A DNA stretch of 64,000 nt from Devosia subaequoris (lineage in GTDB: Bacteria > Pseudomonadota > Alphaproteobacteria > Rhizobiales > Devosiaceae), in contig NZ_JACIEW010000003.1 in the NCBI RefSeq assembly GCF_014197055.1, positions 1 through 64,000 of the forward strand, given 5' to 3'. The stretch's first letter is position 1, and the number at the start of each line of letters is the position of its first letter. Positions 35,769 to 45,472 of the stretch are shown here, in pieces. Made by a program: the position numbers and the translations under genes. Under the pieces are notes generated by a model that did no database searches, had not been told where the DNA came from, and saw only the letters and a program-made list of their open reading frames with translations.

Positions 35769-37754
35769 ATGAACTTCTTCCCATCCATTTCCCGGCGCAG
35801 CTTCCTGGCCGGTTCGGCGAGTGTTGGCGCCATGGTCGCCATGCACCCCTTTGCTGCCATGGCGCAGGCCAACCAGGCCCATCTGCGCATCATGGAAACG
35901 ACCGATATTCACGTCGCCATCCTGCCTTACGACTATTATGCCGACGCTCCCAACGACACGATGGGTCTGGCGCGCACCGCCGCCATCATCGAACAGATCC
36001 GCGCCGAGGCCGGCAATGCCGTGCTGTTCGACAATGGCGATCTGATTCAGGGCAACCCGATGGGCGATTACATGGCCTATGAAAAGGGCCTCGATCAGGG
36101 CGACATTCACCCCGCCGTCGCCGCGCTCAACACCTTGGGCTACGACGCCGCCACCTTGGGCAATCACGAATTCAATTATGGCCTGGAGTTCCTCGACCGG
36201 GCGCTCGAAGGCGCCAATTTCCCGCTGGTCTCAGCCAATCTGGTGCGTGGCACGGAACTGGGCGATAACCCGCTTGAGGACGATACCTATCTCGAGCCCT
36301 ACCGCATCTTTGAAAAAGAACTGACCGACGGCTCAGGCGCCACCCACACGGTCAAGATCGGTGTCATCGGCTTCCTGCCGCCGCAGATCATGACTTGGGA
36401 TGCCACCCACCTGACCGGCAAGGTCGCCGTGCGCGACATCGTCGAGACTGCCGAGGCCTGGGCGCCCAAGATGCGCGAAGAAGGCGCCGACATCATTGTC
36501 GCCCTTTCCCATTCGGGCATCGACGGCGGCGAATATGTCCCGGGCATGGAAAATGCCTCGTTGCAGCTTGCTGCGGTCGAGGACATCGATGTCGTCCTGA
36601 CCGGCCATCACCACCGCGTCTTCCCGGGCCCCGACTACGCCGACGTGCCCGGCGCTGATATCGAAGCTGGCACCCTCAATGGCAAGCCGGCGGTGATGCC
36701 CGGTTTCTGGGGCTCACACATGGGCCTGGTCGATCTGCTGCTCGAAGTCGATGAGGCAGGCAAGTGGGCCGTGGTATCCCACACCTCCGAAGCGCGCCCG
36801 ATTTTCGAACGCGTCGAGCGCGAGAACATCCCCACGGTGGAATCCGAGCCTGAGGTCGAAGCCTCGGTTGCTGAAGAGCATCAGGAAACGCTCGACTACA
36901 TCCGCCGTCCGGTTGGCGAAACGGCTGCACCCCTGCACTCCTACTTCGCCCTGGTCGCCGATGACCCGTCGGTGCAGATCGTCTCCCAGGCCCAGTCCTG
37001 GTACATTGAGCAGATGATGAAGGGCACCGAATGGGAAAGCCTGCCGATCCTGTCGGCCGCGGCCCCCTTCAAGGCCGGTGGCCGTGGCGGCCCGGATTAC
37101 TACACCGACGTGCCGGTCGGCCCGGTCGCCATCAAGAACGTGGCCGATCTCTATCTCTACCCCAACACCATCCAGGCTCTGGTGGTGACCGGCGCCGATG
37201 TGAAGAACTGGCTCGAACGCTCCGCCGGCATCTTCAATCAGGTTGAAGCCGGTGCAACAGATGCCGATCTGATCAATCCCGACTTCCCGTCATACAATTT
37301 CGACGTAATCGACGGCGTGACCTACAAGATCGACCTCACCCAGCCTTCCAAATATTCTTCCGACGGCAAGGAAGAGATCAATCCCGACGCCAACCGCATC
37401 GTCGACCTGATGTATGACGGCGCCCCGATTGACCCGGAGGCCAAATTCGTCATCGCCTCGAACAACTACCGCGCTGGCGGCGGTGGCTCCTTCCCCGGTA
37501 CCGGTGCCGAGAACATCATCTTCATCGGACCCGATACCAACCGGGACATTATCGTCCGCTACATCATCGAAAACGGCACCATCAACCCAAAGGCAGACAG
37601 CAATTGGTCACTCGCCCCGATCGGCGACACGACCGTGCTTTTTGCCACCGGGCCAAAAGCCGCCGATAAGGTCGCTGACGTTACTGCGGTCAGCATCGAG
37701 GCGACCGGCGAAACCGACGAAGCCGGCTTCGGCATCTACCGCATTACGCTCTAG
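35769..37754 (+). CDS. cpdB: 2',3'-cyclic-nucleotide 2'-phosphodiesterase/3'-nucleotidase CpdB
   Basis: 661 residues. ATG 35769 has GGAG nine bases upstream and begins a twin-arginine signal ([12 protein letters not shown]). The metallophosphoesterase domain (about 38-350) shows [37 protein letters not shown] and [10 protein letters not shown], the five metal-binding blocks. The C-terminal 5'-nucleotidase domain (about 385-600) includes [14 protein letters not shown] and [15 protein letters not shown] motifs, and the substrate-stacking YLYPNT block. Overall it matches E. coli CpdB closely. It hydrolyses 2',3'-cyclic nucleotides to 3'-nucleotides and then to nucleosides and phosphate in the periplasm. 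RNase T2 two genes on makes its substrates. Confidence 0.93.
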   Translation: MNFFPSISRRSFLAGSASVGAMVAMHPFAAMAQANQAHLRIMETTDIHVAILPYDYYADAPNDTMGLARTAAIIEQIRAEAGNAVLFDNGDLIQGNPMGDYMAYEKGLDQGDIHPAVAALNTLGYDAATLGNHEFNYGLEFLDRALEGANFPLVSANLVRGTELGDNPLEDDTYLEPYRIFEKELTDGSGATHTVKIGVIGFLPPQIMTWDATHLTGKVAVRDIVETAEAWAPKMREEGADIIVALSHSGIDGGEYVPGMENASLQLAAVEDIDVVLTGHHHRVFPGPDYADVPGADIEAGTLNGKPAVMPGFWGSHMGLVDLLLEVDEAGKWAVVSHTSEARPIFERVERENIPTVESEPEVEASVAEEHQETLDYIRRPVGETAAPLHSYFALVADDPSVQIVSQAQSWYIEQMMKGTEWESLPILSAAAPFKAGGRGGPDYYTDVPVGPVAIKNVADLYLYPNTIQALVVTGADVKNWLERSAGIFNQVEAGATDADLINPDFPSYNFDVIDGVTYKIDLTQPSKYSSDGKEEINPDANRIVDLMYDGAPIDPEAKFVIASNNYRAGGGGSFPGTGAENIIFIGPDTNRDIIVRYIIENGTINPKADSNWSLAPIGDTTVLFATGPKAADKVADVTAVSIEATGETDEAGFGIYRITL

Positions 37755-37763
37755 GTCGTGCAC

Positions 37764-37794
37764 AAAAATGCGGGCGCCCCACTGGGACGCCCGC
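37764..37794 (-). terminator. Shared terminator of cpdB and the small membrane gene
   Basis: GCGGGCG...CGCCCGC is an interrupted 11-base stem with TTTTT on the minus side. It ends the minus-strand gene at 37818 and may also stop cpdB. Confidence 0.7.
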
Positions 37795-37817
37795 TACAAT
37801 CTTATCTGCAGCCAGTT

Positions 37818-38015
37818 CTACTGGCCGTCCGGCGCCACATCGACACTCACGGCGGGAACGTCAACATCCACGGTGCCGCCACCGGAGCCGTCGCCATTGA
37901 AGAAGACCAGGTAGCCGATGGCCAGCAGCGCCAGCACCACAATGATACCGACGATCATTCCAGCGCCGCTCCCGCCACGGTCGACGACTACAGTTTCACG
38001 ATCAGGTTCAGACAT
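37818..38015 (-). CDS. Small single-pass membrane protein, paralogue of the 18.97-kb gene
   Basis: 65 residues from ATG 38015 with GGAGG seven bases before it. It has a short acidic N-terminus, one membrane helix (about 19-38, GIIVVLALLAIGYLVF), and a short tail rich in Val, Asp and Gly. The helix and its flanks match the larger protein encoded at 18967-19368 almost residue for residue (GIIV-ALLAIGYLVF). Both have an exact EcfG-type promoter. Function unknown. Confidence 0.8.
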   Translation of the reverse strand: MSEPDRETVVVDRGGSGAGMIVGIIVVLALLAIGYLVFFNGDGSGGGTVDVDVPAVSVDVAPDGQ

Positions 38016-38042
38016 TCCATGCCTCCTTTGGCTATGCCAGAA

Positions 38043-38068
38043 GAACGGTGCTGGCAGCCTGGCGGTTC
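38043..38068 (-). promoter_or_regulatory. EcfG-type promoter of the small membrane protein gene
   Basis: On the minus strand GGAAC (38068-38064), 17 bases, CGTT (38046-38043), ending 27 bases before the ATG at 38015. Confidence 0.7.
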
Positions 38069-38109
38069 CGACATGCTAAACCGGCACAAAAAAGCCCCGG
38101 AGATGAACC

Positions 38110-39087
38110 GTGCTAAAGCAACTCGCTCTCGCATCCGTACTGCTGGCCGCGTCACCGGCGCTTGCAGAGGTGCCACTATCTGGTACGTTTACCGCAGGAA
38201 CAGCCTGCCCTGCTTATCAGTCGATCAACCGCCAGACCAATCCAGGTAGTGTCACTCTTTCCCCCGGCGAGACCTATGAGCTCGTTGCCGCCAACAACAC
38301 GCCGGCCACCCATCTCTGGCTCATAATTCCCGGCGCAGAACCTGCGCGCCGCTGGGTAGAGATCACTTGCGGCACCACCGATATCGCCCTGCCGACGGCT
38401 GACAAAACGTCCTCACCGCAACAGGCCTACCGCGGCACCCAATACGTCCTCGCCGTCAATTGGCAGCCTGCTTTTTGCGAGACAGCCTCGCGCACCACCG
38501 AATGCCGCAACCAGCGCGAAAACAGCTTCGAAGCCACCCATTTCACCCTGCATGGCCTCTGGCCTCAGCCACGCAGCAATGAGTATTGCGGGGTCCCCGA
38601 GCGCGACATCTGGGCCAGCCGCGACGGTCGATGGCGTGATCTGCCTCTGCTCGACCTCACTATTGCCCAGCGCCGCAATCTGGACGAAGTCATGCCCGGC
38701 AGCCAGTCTGGCCTCGACCGGCACGAATGGACCAAGCACGGCACCTGCTACGGCAGCGGCCAGCGCGAATACTTCGCCGACTCGCTGGACCTCATGCTGG
38801 CCCTGAACACATCGGAAGTTGCGGAACTGTTCGCCAGCAATATCGGCAAGCGCATCACCCTCGACCAGCTTCGCGACGCTTTTGACAACGCGTTCGGTCC
38901 CGGCAGCGGCGAACGGGTCACCATGAGCTGCGAGCGCGACGGCAATCGCACCCTCATCACCGAACTGCGTATCAACCTGACGGGCGAGATCGCCGGACCC
39001 GATAATTTCGGCACCTTGCTGCGGGCGGCAAACCCCGCCGAAATCGAATGCCGCTCCGGCCAGGTGGACGCGGTGGGACTGCAATGA
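38110..39087 (+). CDS. Secreted ribonuclease T2
   Basis: 325 residues from a GTG at 38110, with a Sec signal peptide (first 18-19 residues, ending SPALAE). The RNase T2 catalytic blocks CAS1 (FTLHGLWPQ) and CAS2 (HEWTKHGTCYG) with their histidines are intact, and several Cys pairs suggest disulfides. It cleaves single-stranded RNA through 2',3'-cyclic phosphates, the substrates of CpdB just upstream. A domain of about 80 residues precedes the catalytic part and holds one Cys pair. Confidence 0.93.
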   Translation: MLKQLALASVLLAASPALAEVPLSGTFTAGTACPAYQSINRQTNPGSVTLSPGETYELVAANNTPATHLWLIIPGAEPARRWVEITCGTTDIALPTADKTSSPQQAYRGTQYVLAVNWQPAFCETASRTTECRNQRENSFEATHFTLHGLWPQPRSNEYCGVPERDIWASRDGRWRDLPLLDLTIAQRRNLDEVMPGSQSGLDRHEWTKHGTCYGSGQREYFADSLDLMLALNTSEVAELFASNIGKRITLDQLRDAFDNAFGPGSGERVTMSCERDGNRTLITELRINLTGEIAGPDNFGTLLRAANPAEIECRSGQVDAVGLQ

Positions 39088-39234
39088 CACAAATTCGCGG
39101 ACGTCAACGCCCCTTTCCGGCAGCCATTGCGCAACGGAGTGCGGCAATGCCGCCTGACTCATTCCGTTAACGATTGCCATTCACTTGACCGAAAGGGCGA
39201 CGAGGCTAGCGTTTCCAGATCAACAGGAGCCGCC

Positions 39235-39999
39235 ATGCCCGCCGCCCTTACCATTTCCGGCCTCACCAAAGCCTTCGATCGCCCGGTCGTAAAGGGCGTC
39301 GACCTGACGATCGGAGCCGGCGAATTCTACGCCCTGCTTGGCCCCAATGGGGCCGGCAAAACCACCATCCTGCGCATGGTGGCAGGCCTGCTGAAACCGG
39401 ATGCGGGCAACATTTCCATTCTCGGCATCGACGCCCTGGCCGATCCGGTCTTTGCCAAGCGCCGCATGGCCTGGGTGTCCGATGAGCCCATGGTCTATGA
39501 CCGCCTCACCCCCCTCGAATATCTCGACTTCGTCGCCGGCCTCTGGCAGGTCGACCCGGGCCGCGCCCGTCAATCAGCCCATGAACTGATCGACTGGCTC
39601 GGCCTGTCGCCCCATGCCAATGAGCTTTGCGGCGGCTTCTCCAAGGGCATGCTGCAAAAGGTCGCCCTGGCCGGCGCCCTCGTGCATGACCCCGATCTCA
39701 TCATTCTTGACGAGCCGCTGACCGGCCTCGATGCAGGCTCGGCCCGCCAGGTCAAAGATGTCCTGCGCAGCAAAACCGCTGCAGGTGTAACCGTCATCAT
39801 GACCACCCATATTCTCGAAGTCGCCGAGCGCATGGCCGAACGCATCGGTGTGATTGCCGAAGGTCGCCTGATTGCCGAAGGCACGCTGGAGGAACTGCGG
39901 ACCCGTATCGGTCGCGAAACCACGCTCGAGGAAATCTTTCTCGATCTGGTCGCCCAGGGCACGGCTGAAGACACTCGGTCAGAGCAGGACGCCGCGTGA
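39235..39999 (+). CDS. ABC transporter ATP-binding protein
   Basis: 254 residues from ATG 39235 (AGGAG upstream); the open frame starts about 36 codons earlier but that part is not conserved. Walker A GPNGAGKT, Q-loop-region VSDEPMVYDRLTPLEYLDF, signature FSKGMLQK (a variant of LSGGQ), Walker B LIILDEPLTGLD and MTTHILE. Its C-terminal region resembles ATPases of ABC-2 exporters. GTGA overlap couples it to the permease. Confidence 0.9.
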   Translation: MPAALTISGLTKAFDRPVVKGVDLTIGAGEFYALLGPNGAGKTTILRMVAGLLKPDAGNISILGIDALADPVFAKRRMAWVSDEPMVYDRLTPLEYLDFVAGLWQVDPGRARQSAHELIDWLGLSPHANELCGGFSKGMLQKVALAGALVHDPDLIILDEPLTGLDAGSARQVKDVLRSKTAAGVTVIMTTHILEVAERMAERIGVIAEGRLIAEGTLEELRTRIGRETTLEEIFLDLVAQGTAEDTRSEQDAA

Positions 40000-41534
40000 C
40001 CCTCGTCCCAGCCTCCCTGCCCTGGCTTGCAGCCCACGAGCTTCGCCTCGCCTGGCGTGACACCCTGGCGATGGTGACAGGCGGCCGCCGCGGGCGCCTT
40101 TTCGGCTGGATCGCCGGAGGCGGCGCGGTCTTTGGTATCATGCTCCTCATTGCCTGGTTTGCCGTCCGCCCCTGGATTGAAGCGGGTATCGTCCTTGACA
40201 AACAGGCACTGGTGACGATTTCCGGCATGGGCCTGCTGTTCTGGACAGTCACCCTCTCCCAGGCGCTCGAGGCGGTCACCCGGGTATATTACGGCCGGTC
40301 CGATCTCGACCTGATCCTGTCTTCGCCGGCCTCGAGCGCGCGGCTGTTTGCCGTTCGTGCCGGCACAGTCTTTGTCTCGACGGCCGCTCTCGGATTACTT
40401 CTCGTCAGCCCTCTGGTCATCGCCCTCGTTTTGCAGGACGGGCCGCGCTGGCTGTCGGCAATTCTGGTCATGATGGCCCTGGCGGCATTCTCTGTCGCCA
40501 TCGCCATGGCCATCACCAGGCTGCTGTTCCGCCTCACCGGCCCACGCCGCACACGCCTCATTGCCCAGATCGTCGCCGGCATCGTCGGCGCCGGCTTTGT
40601 CATTGGCATCCAGGCAGCCGCCATTCTCTCTCATGAGGGCTTTTCCCGGTTGGCCTTCTTCCAGTCCGACGCCATCCTCGCCGCTGCGCCCCCTCCGAAC
40701 AGCCTTCTCTGGCTCCCGGCGCGCGCCGCTTTGGGCGAACCCATGCCGGCCCTGCTGCTGATCGCCTTGTCGGTCGTAGCGCTTGTGGCAACAGCGACCC
40801 TGATCGCTCCCAGCTATGGCCGGCTGGCCACCGCCGCAGCCGGGCTCAATCATGTCCGGGGCCAACGCCGACCGCAAAAACGCGCCTTCCGCCCAGCCAG
40901 CCAGCGCCAGGCCCTGCGCCGCAAGGAATTCCTGCTGCTCCAGCGTGACCCCTGGCTGCTTTCGCAAACCCTGATGCAATTGCTCTATCTGGTGCCGCCC
41001 GCCCTGCTGCTCTGGATCAATTACGGCACATCCTCAGGCGACGGCACCTTCATTGTCATCGTGCCTGTGCTGGTCATGGCCTGCGGCCAACTGGCGGGCG
41101 GCCTCGCCTGGCTCGCCATTTCCGGCGAAGACGCGCATGACCTCGTGGCAACCGCGCCCCTTACTCCCGCCACTATACTGCGCGCCAAGATCGAAGCGGT
41201 ATTGACCATCATTGCCCTGGTCATGGCGCCGCTCTTGTTCATGATCGGTCTCGCAGCCTGGCCCATGGCACTGATTACAGCCACCTGTGCCGCCGCTGCA
41301 GCAGCCGCTTCAACCGCCATTCAGCTCTGGTTTCGCGTCACCGCCAAGCGTTCGATGTTTCGCCGCCGCCAGGTCGCCTCGCGTGCGGCAACCCTCTGCG
41401 AGGCCTTCTCATCCATCCTCTGGGCCGGCACCGGCGCCCTCTGGGCCGCCGGCCTCTACCTTGCTGTCGGACCTGCAATTCTCGCATTGCTGGTTCTTGG
41501 GATTGCCCGCCTTCTCGCGCCAAAGCCGACCTGA
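39996..41534 (+). CDS. ABC transporter permease, large multi-pass
   Basis: 512 residues from a GTG at 39996, overlapping the ATPase stop. About 12 hydrophobic segments in two blocks separated by a cytoplasmic stretch (HVRGQRRPQKRAFRPASQRQALRRKEFLLLQRD, quoted in part) that likely contacts the ATPase. No standard family motif is obvious; it resembles ABC-2-type export permeases. Substrate unknown; export of a lipid or a toxic compound would be usual. Confidence 0.8.
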   Translation: MTLVPASLPWLAAHELRLAWRDTLAMVTGGRRGRLFGWIAGGGAVFGIMLLIAWFAVRPWIEAGIVLDKQALVTISGMGLLFWTVTLSQALEAVTRVYYGRSDLDLILSSPASSARLFAVRAGTVFVSTAALGLLLVSPLVIALVLQDGPRWLSAILVMMALAAFSVAIAMAITRLLFRLTGPRRTRLIAQIVAGIVGAGFVIGIQAAAILSHEGFSRLAFFQSDAILAAAPPPNSLLWLPARAALGEPMPALLLIALSVVALVATATLIAPSYGRLATAAAGLNHVRGQRRPQKRAFRPASQRQALRRKEFLLLQRDPWLLSQTLMQLLYLVPPALLLWINYGTSSGDGTFIVIVPVLVMACGQLAGGLAWLAISGEDAHDLVATAPLTPATILRAKIEAVLTIIALVMAPLLFMIGLAAWPMALITATCAAAAAAASTAIQLWFRVTAKRSMFRRRQVASRAATLCEAFSSILWAGTGALWAAGLYLAVGPAILALLVLGIARLLAPKPT

Positions 41535-41608
41535 TCCAGGACTTCCAGGCGCACCGCCGGCGCAAAACGCCGAGCGGCCTCTGCCTGCGACGGAAAAAAT
41601 ATTGCCAG

Positions 41609-41782
41609 CTAGAACAGGATCGCCAAGCCCATCATAGCCAGGATCAGGATGATGACGATGCCGACAAGCATGACGCCGGCAACGATCTTGGCCAGGGTCG
41701 CCGCCGCCCCCGCCAGCGCTGTAAATCCCAGCATGCCAGCAACAAAGGCGACGACGACGAGAATAAGCAAGAGTTGAAGCAT
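41609..41782 (-). CDS. DUF1328 (UPF0391) small membrane protein
   Basis: 57 residues from ATG 41782 (earlier starts in frame add a basic non-conserved leader). It is two hydrophobic helices with the DUF1328 pattern AFVAGMLGFTALAGAAATLAKI, the family known from E. coli YtjA. No biochemical function is known. An exact EcfG-type promoter lies upstream, 35 bases from the start. Confidence 0.9.
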   Translation of the reverse strand: MLQLLLILVVVAFVAGMLGFTALAGAAATLAKIVAGVMLVGIVIILILAMMGLAILF

Positions 41783-41816
41783 GAGAAATCTTCGCCTTCT
41801 TTTCGGTTTCTCTCGC

Positions 41817-41842
41817 AACGTCGCCCGCTCTGGCTCCGTTCC
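41817..41842 (-). promoter_or_regulatory. EcfG-type promoter of the DUF1328 gene
   Basis: Minus strand GGAAC (41842-41838), 17 bases, CGTT (41820-41817), ending 35 bases before the ATG. Confidence 0.75.
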
Positions 41843-41923
41843 AGCATGACCGCACGAATAATCCGGTCTTAACCGGATGTCAGGGCTAACCCGGCTAATA
41901 TATGCTCTGGCTGGGGGAGATTC

Positions 41924-44251
41924 TTGTTGCGGCACCTGCTGAGATGGACTGCCACCATTGTGGCCTTGCTGGTGTTGTTGGGTTTGACCCAGTCTGGCAT
42001 GCTGGCCTCACTCGACCGGCGCCTCGACGACTGGCGGTTGGCCGCGGCAAACCGTCCTGTCAGCGGAACAACCGTGGTGGTCGAGGTGGACAGCCCAAGT
42101 CTGGCCGAGATCGGTATCTGGCCGTGGCCTCGCAGCCTTCATGCAGCCCTGCTCGACCGTCTGATGGCTGCTGGCGCCGACGAAGTTGCCTTCGATATCG
42201 ATTTCTCCAGCAGCCGCGATCCATTTGACGACGCTCAGTTTACCGCAGCTCTTGAACGGGCCGGCGGCTACGCCTGGCTGGCCGCCTTCGCTCAGACCGG
42301 AGCGGATGGAAACCTCCATTTTTCCCGCCCCCTGCCCGAGTTCGCAGCCTCTGCCGGCTCGGTTCTGGTCAATGTCCTGCTCGATCCACTGACAGCAACG
42401 GCGCGCAGCCTGCCTATCGCAGCCGCGGATGATGATGGCACCATTCCGGCGCTGGCCGTTCAGCTGGCCCGCAGCCAGCTTCCCCTGCCCGAAATTCTCG
42501 AAGTCGACTTCAGCCTGGATTTGAGCGGTCTGCCGCGCCTCAGCTTTACCGATGTTCTCTACGGTCGGGTTGATCCGGCCGTGCTGGCGGGCAAGCAGAT
42601 CGTAGTCGGAGCCACCGCCATTGAATTGCGCGACTTCTTCACCGTCCCTCGATACGGCGTCATACCTGGCCCTGTGCTTCAGGCCTTGGCTCTTGAAACC
42701 CTGAAGACCGGGCGCATCCTGTCCAACTGGGGCCATCTGCCCGGCGTACTGATCGTTTCCATCCTGGCCTTGCTGCTGCTCTTCCGCCCAGGCAGCGCCA
42801 ATATACCCGCTATTTTTACTGCCCTTGCGGTCACAGCGTTTCTCGGCGAGGCGATGGCGCTCATTGCCTATTCCCAACTCGATCTGCTGGTCAGTACGGC
42901 AAGCCTGCATGTCGGCCTCGTCGTTCTTTTTGGCTTGGCCCTGGCGGACAATGGCTATGACCACCTTCTCGCGCGCCGCGCTGCCCAGGACCGACTGCGC
43001 TTTCTGGCAACCCACGACGCGGCTACGGGCCTGCTCTCCCAGCAGGGCTTGATGGAGCTACCGCGCTCACTCGTGCCGCAAGTTCTCCTGCTGCTGCAGG
43101 TTCAGGCCACCGACGAACTGCGGGTGACACTTGGCCATGACGTGGTCGAAACCGTGCTGCGCCAGTTTGCCCACCGCCTGGGGCATGCCGGATTTACTGA
43201 AGTTGCGCGCACCACCCCGGCGACATTCGCGCTGCTGCGCGGCGACGATGGCGACGCGGATGGTCTGGCCCAGACGGCGGCGCAGCTCAGAACCACACTT
43301 TCGGGGGAATATCACGCTGACGGCCACCACCTGCATATCGACGTCGTCATAGGCTTTGCCAATGGCGCGCGCACACGCGCGGAACTGCTCAATCAGGCGG
43401 AGATTGCCCTGATCCAGGCCCGCGCCGATCGGATCCAGACGCGAAGCTTCAGCCCCGCAGATCAGTCTATCCTGGACCGTCATCGCCAACTTGATCGAGA
43501 CCTCCGACGTGCCCTGGAACGAAACCAGCTTCGTTTGAATTTCCAGCCTCAGGTCGATCTCAAATCCCGCAGGATCATTGGCACCGAAGCCCTGATGCGT
43601 TGGGATCACCCCGAATTGGGTCCTGTCTCACCGGCCGAGTTCATTCCCCTTGCCGAAGAAACCGGTCTGATTGTGGAGCTGGGTCGCTGGATCCTGAACG
43701 AAGCCTGCGAACAGGCAGCCGCCTGGCCAAGCCCGGTCACCGTGGCCGTCAATGTGTCGCCGATTCAATTCCAACACGTGGATCTTGCTTCTGCGGTATC
43801 AAGGGCGCTGCGCAGTTCTGGCCTGCCGGCCTCGCGGCTCGAACTGGAAATTACTGAGAGCAGCCGTGTAACCGACCCGGGTCGTGTTCATGCGGTCATG
43901 TGGCAGTTGCGCAATCTGGGCGTGCGGCTGGCCATCGACGATTTCGGCACCGGGTATTCTTCCCTGAGCTATTTCCGCGATCTGCCGTTCGATCTGGTCA
44001 AGATCGACCAGAGCTTCGTGCGCAACCGCACCTCGGCCGAGGATCATCGGCTGCTGGCGGCGATCATCGAGCTTTCGACCAAAATGGACAAGCACACCAT
44101 TGCAGAGGGCGTGGAGGACGAGCCGACCGCTCGTCTGCTCACAGAAATGGGCTGCACCTATGGGCAAGGCTACTACTTCAGCCGCCCGATCTCCGGAGAA
44201 GACTTCACCAACTTGCTTTCCCAGCCGCCCCGGCAAAAGCGGATCAGCTAG
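41924..44251 (+). CDS. CHASE2 sensor with degenerate GGDEF and EAL domains
   Basis: 775 residues from a TTG at 41924 (adjacent TTGs are alternatives; GGGGGAGA upstream). One membrane segment (about 5-22), a periplasmic CHASE2 sensor domain (about 30-260), three hydrophobic segments (about 265-335), then a GGDEF-like domain (about 355-500) whose signature is lost (RTTPATFALLRGDDG replaces GGDEF). The C-terminal EAL domain (about 515-770) keeps its catalytic blocks: TEALMRW, NVSPIQF, ELEITES, AIDDFGTGYSSL, DLVKIDQSFV and TIAEGVEDE. It would hydrolyse cyclic di-GMP. The gene ends against a FecR gene on the other strand, sharing CTAG. Confidence 0.9.
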   Translation: MLRHLLRWTATIVALLVLLGLTQSGMLASLDRRLDDWRLAAANRPVSGTTVVVEVDSPSLAEIGIWPWPRSLHAALLDRLMAAGADEVAFDIDFSSSRDPFDDAQFTAALERAGGYAWLAAFAQTGADGNLHFSRPLPEFAASAGSVLVNVLLDPLTATARSLPIAAADDDGTIPALAVQLARSQLPLPEILEVDFSLDLSGLPRLSFTDVLYGRVDPAVLAGKQIVVGATAIELRDFFTVPRYGVIPGPVLQALALETLKTGRILSNWGHLPGVLIVSILALLLLFRPGSANIPAIFTALAVTAFLGEAMALIAYSQLDLLVSTASLHVGLVVLFGLALADNGYDHLLARRAAQDRLRFLATHDAATGLLSQQGLMELPRSLVPQVLLLLQVQATDELRVTLGHDVVETVLRQFAHRLGHAGFTEVARTTPATFALLRGDDGDADGLAQTAAQLRTTLSGEYHADGHHLHIDVVIGFANGARTRAELLNQAEIALIQARADRIQTRSFSPADQSILDRHRQLDRDLRRALERNQLRLNFQPQVDLKSRRIIGTEALMRWDHPELGPVSPAEFIPLAEETGLIVELGRWILNEACEQAAAWPSPVTVAVNVSPIQFQHVDLASAVSRALRSSGLPASRLELEITESSRVTDPGRVHAVMWQLRNLGVRLAIDDFGTGYSSLSYFRDLPFDLVKIDQSFVRNRTSAEDHRLLAAIIELSTKMDKHTIAEGVEDEPTARLLTEMGCTYGQGYYFSRPISGEDFTNLLSQPPRQKRIS

Positions 44252-45222
44252 AGGCCCAGCCCGCCTAAGCTAACACCAACCTCGGCGACACCCAGGTCCA
44301 CGGAGACCGAGCTTTCCGAGCTGCCACCGCCCGAGCTGCCGCCACCCACGCCGACGCTCGCCCCGACGGAACCACCACCTGCCGAAACGCCTGCACCAAC
44401 GCTGGCCCCACCTGAGGAGGCTCCGGCCGAAACGTTGCCGCTAACGACGCCAGTCGACGCCCCCGCTGAAACTGTTGCGCCACCACCGCCTGCCGACGCA
44501 CCAGCGGAGACCTTTACGCTTCCGCCAGCGGCAGACGCACCAGCGGAGACATTGGCGGTGCCACCACCGACAACAACCCCGGCCGCCGCGTTAACAGCTG
44601 CGGCACCACCCCCCAGAAACGCGGCGCGCGCTGCTGCCGGCACCGTTACGCCTTCAATGAGGAACACCGCTTTGCTGGCCCCCGGACCGCTGACATCGAG
44701 CGGCCTCGCCAGGCTCGCAGCAGCAGACTGTCCACGCGTCACATCCACGACCATGTCGTGAACGCTGTCTTGCACCTGAACAACGCCGCTGGCCACATCC
44801 ACTCGGGCGAGCCCATTGCTGTAGGTCACCGTAAACTGGGTCCCCTTGACGACGGCCGCGAGGATTGGGGTTTGGACCGAGAAATGCTTCACATTGCGCT
44901 TCTCGGCAGTGACGGTCACAACGCCGCTGCTCTGAATGACGCTGGTCATTTTCTGTCCCGCTGCATCGCGCACGGCGATCTGGGTATTTGGCCCCAGCGC
45001 TATGTTTTCCTGGCCGCGCACCAGTTCCACCCGGCCGGTGCCGGTTGTGCGCACCTTGCCGCCATCGGGCACCACATGGCCACGCTCCAGCGCAATCCAG
45101 TTACCGCTCTGGTATTGCATCACGCCGCCGCGCAGACGCTCGGCGATCCAGTCATCGGCCAGCGCAACTGAGCTGGTGCAGCACAACGTCAAAGCAACCA
45201 GTACAGATTTTCCGATACACAT
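44248..45222 (-). CDS. FecR-domain secreted protein with Gly/Ala/Ser repeat tail
   Basis: 324 residues. A signal peptide (ending SVALAD) is followed by a FecR domain (about 25-150; GHVVPDGGKVRTTGTGRVELVRG, TPILAAVVKGTQFTV). The last 120 residues are a low-complexity Gly-Ala-Ser-Val tail with repeated VSAGAS units. FecR proteins of this kind are often encoded beside CHASE2 sensor enzymes, and here the two genes converge and overlap by four bases. A periplasmic FecR-CHASE2 interaction is inferred, not shown. Confidence 0.88.
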   Translation of the reverse strand: MCIGKSVLVALTLCCTSSVALADDWIAERLRGGVMQYQSGNWIALERGHVVPDGGKVRTTGTGRVELVRGQENIALGPNTQIAVRDAAGQKMTSVIQSSGVVTVTAEKRNVKHFSVQTPILAAVVKGTQFTVTYSNGLARVDVASGVVQVQDSVHDMVVDVTRGQSAAASLARPLDVSGPGASKAVFLIEGVTVPAAARAAFLGGGAAAVNAAAGVVVGGGTANVSAGASAAGGSVKVSAGASAGGGGATVSAGASTGVVSGNVSAGASSGGASVGAGVSAGGGSVGASVGVGGGSSGGGSSESSVSVDLGVAEVGVSLGGLGL

Positions 45223-45472
45223 GAGCTTCCTCCGGCGCGGCCCACTACCGCAATTGAGTGCTCATCTGGCGCGCAACCTGTTAACTCAACCTTACTTCGT
45301 GAAAGTACTGAGCCATACGCAGCAATACTTTTCAGACTTGGGTTAACACGACTCGCATGACGAAAATAAAACTTTAACAACATGAGTAGCAAAGCCGTCG
45401 ATAAACCAGCGGCGGGATATCGCGGCAGATCATATACAGGAGCGATTGAGCGCTTCCTGCGCTGAATTCCGC

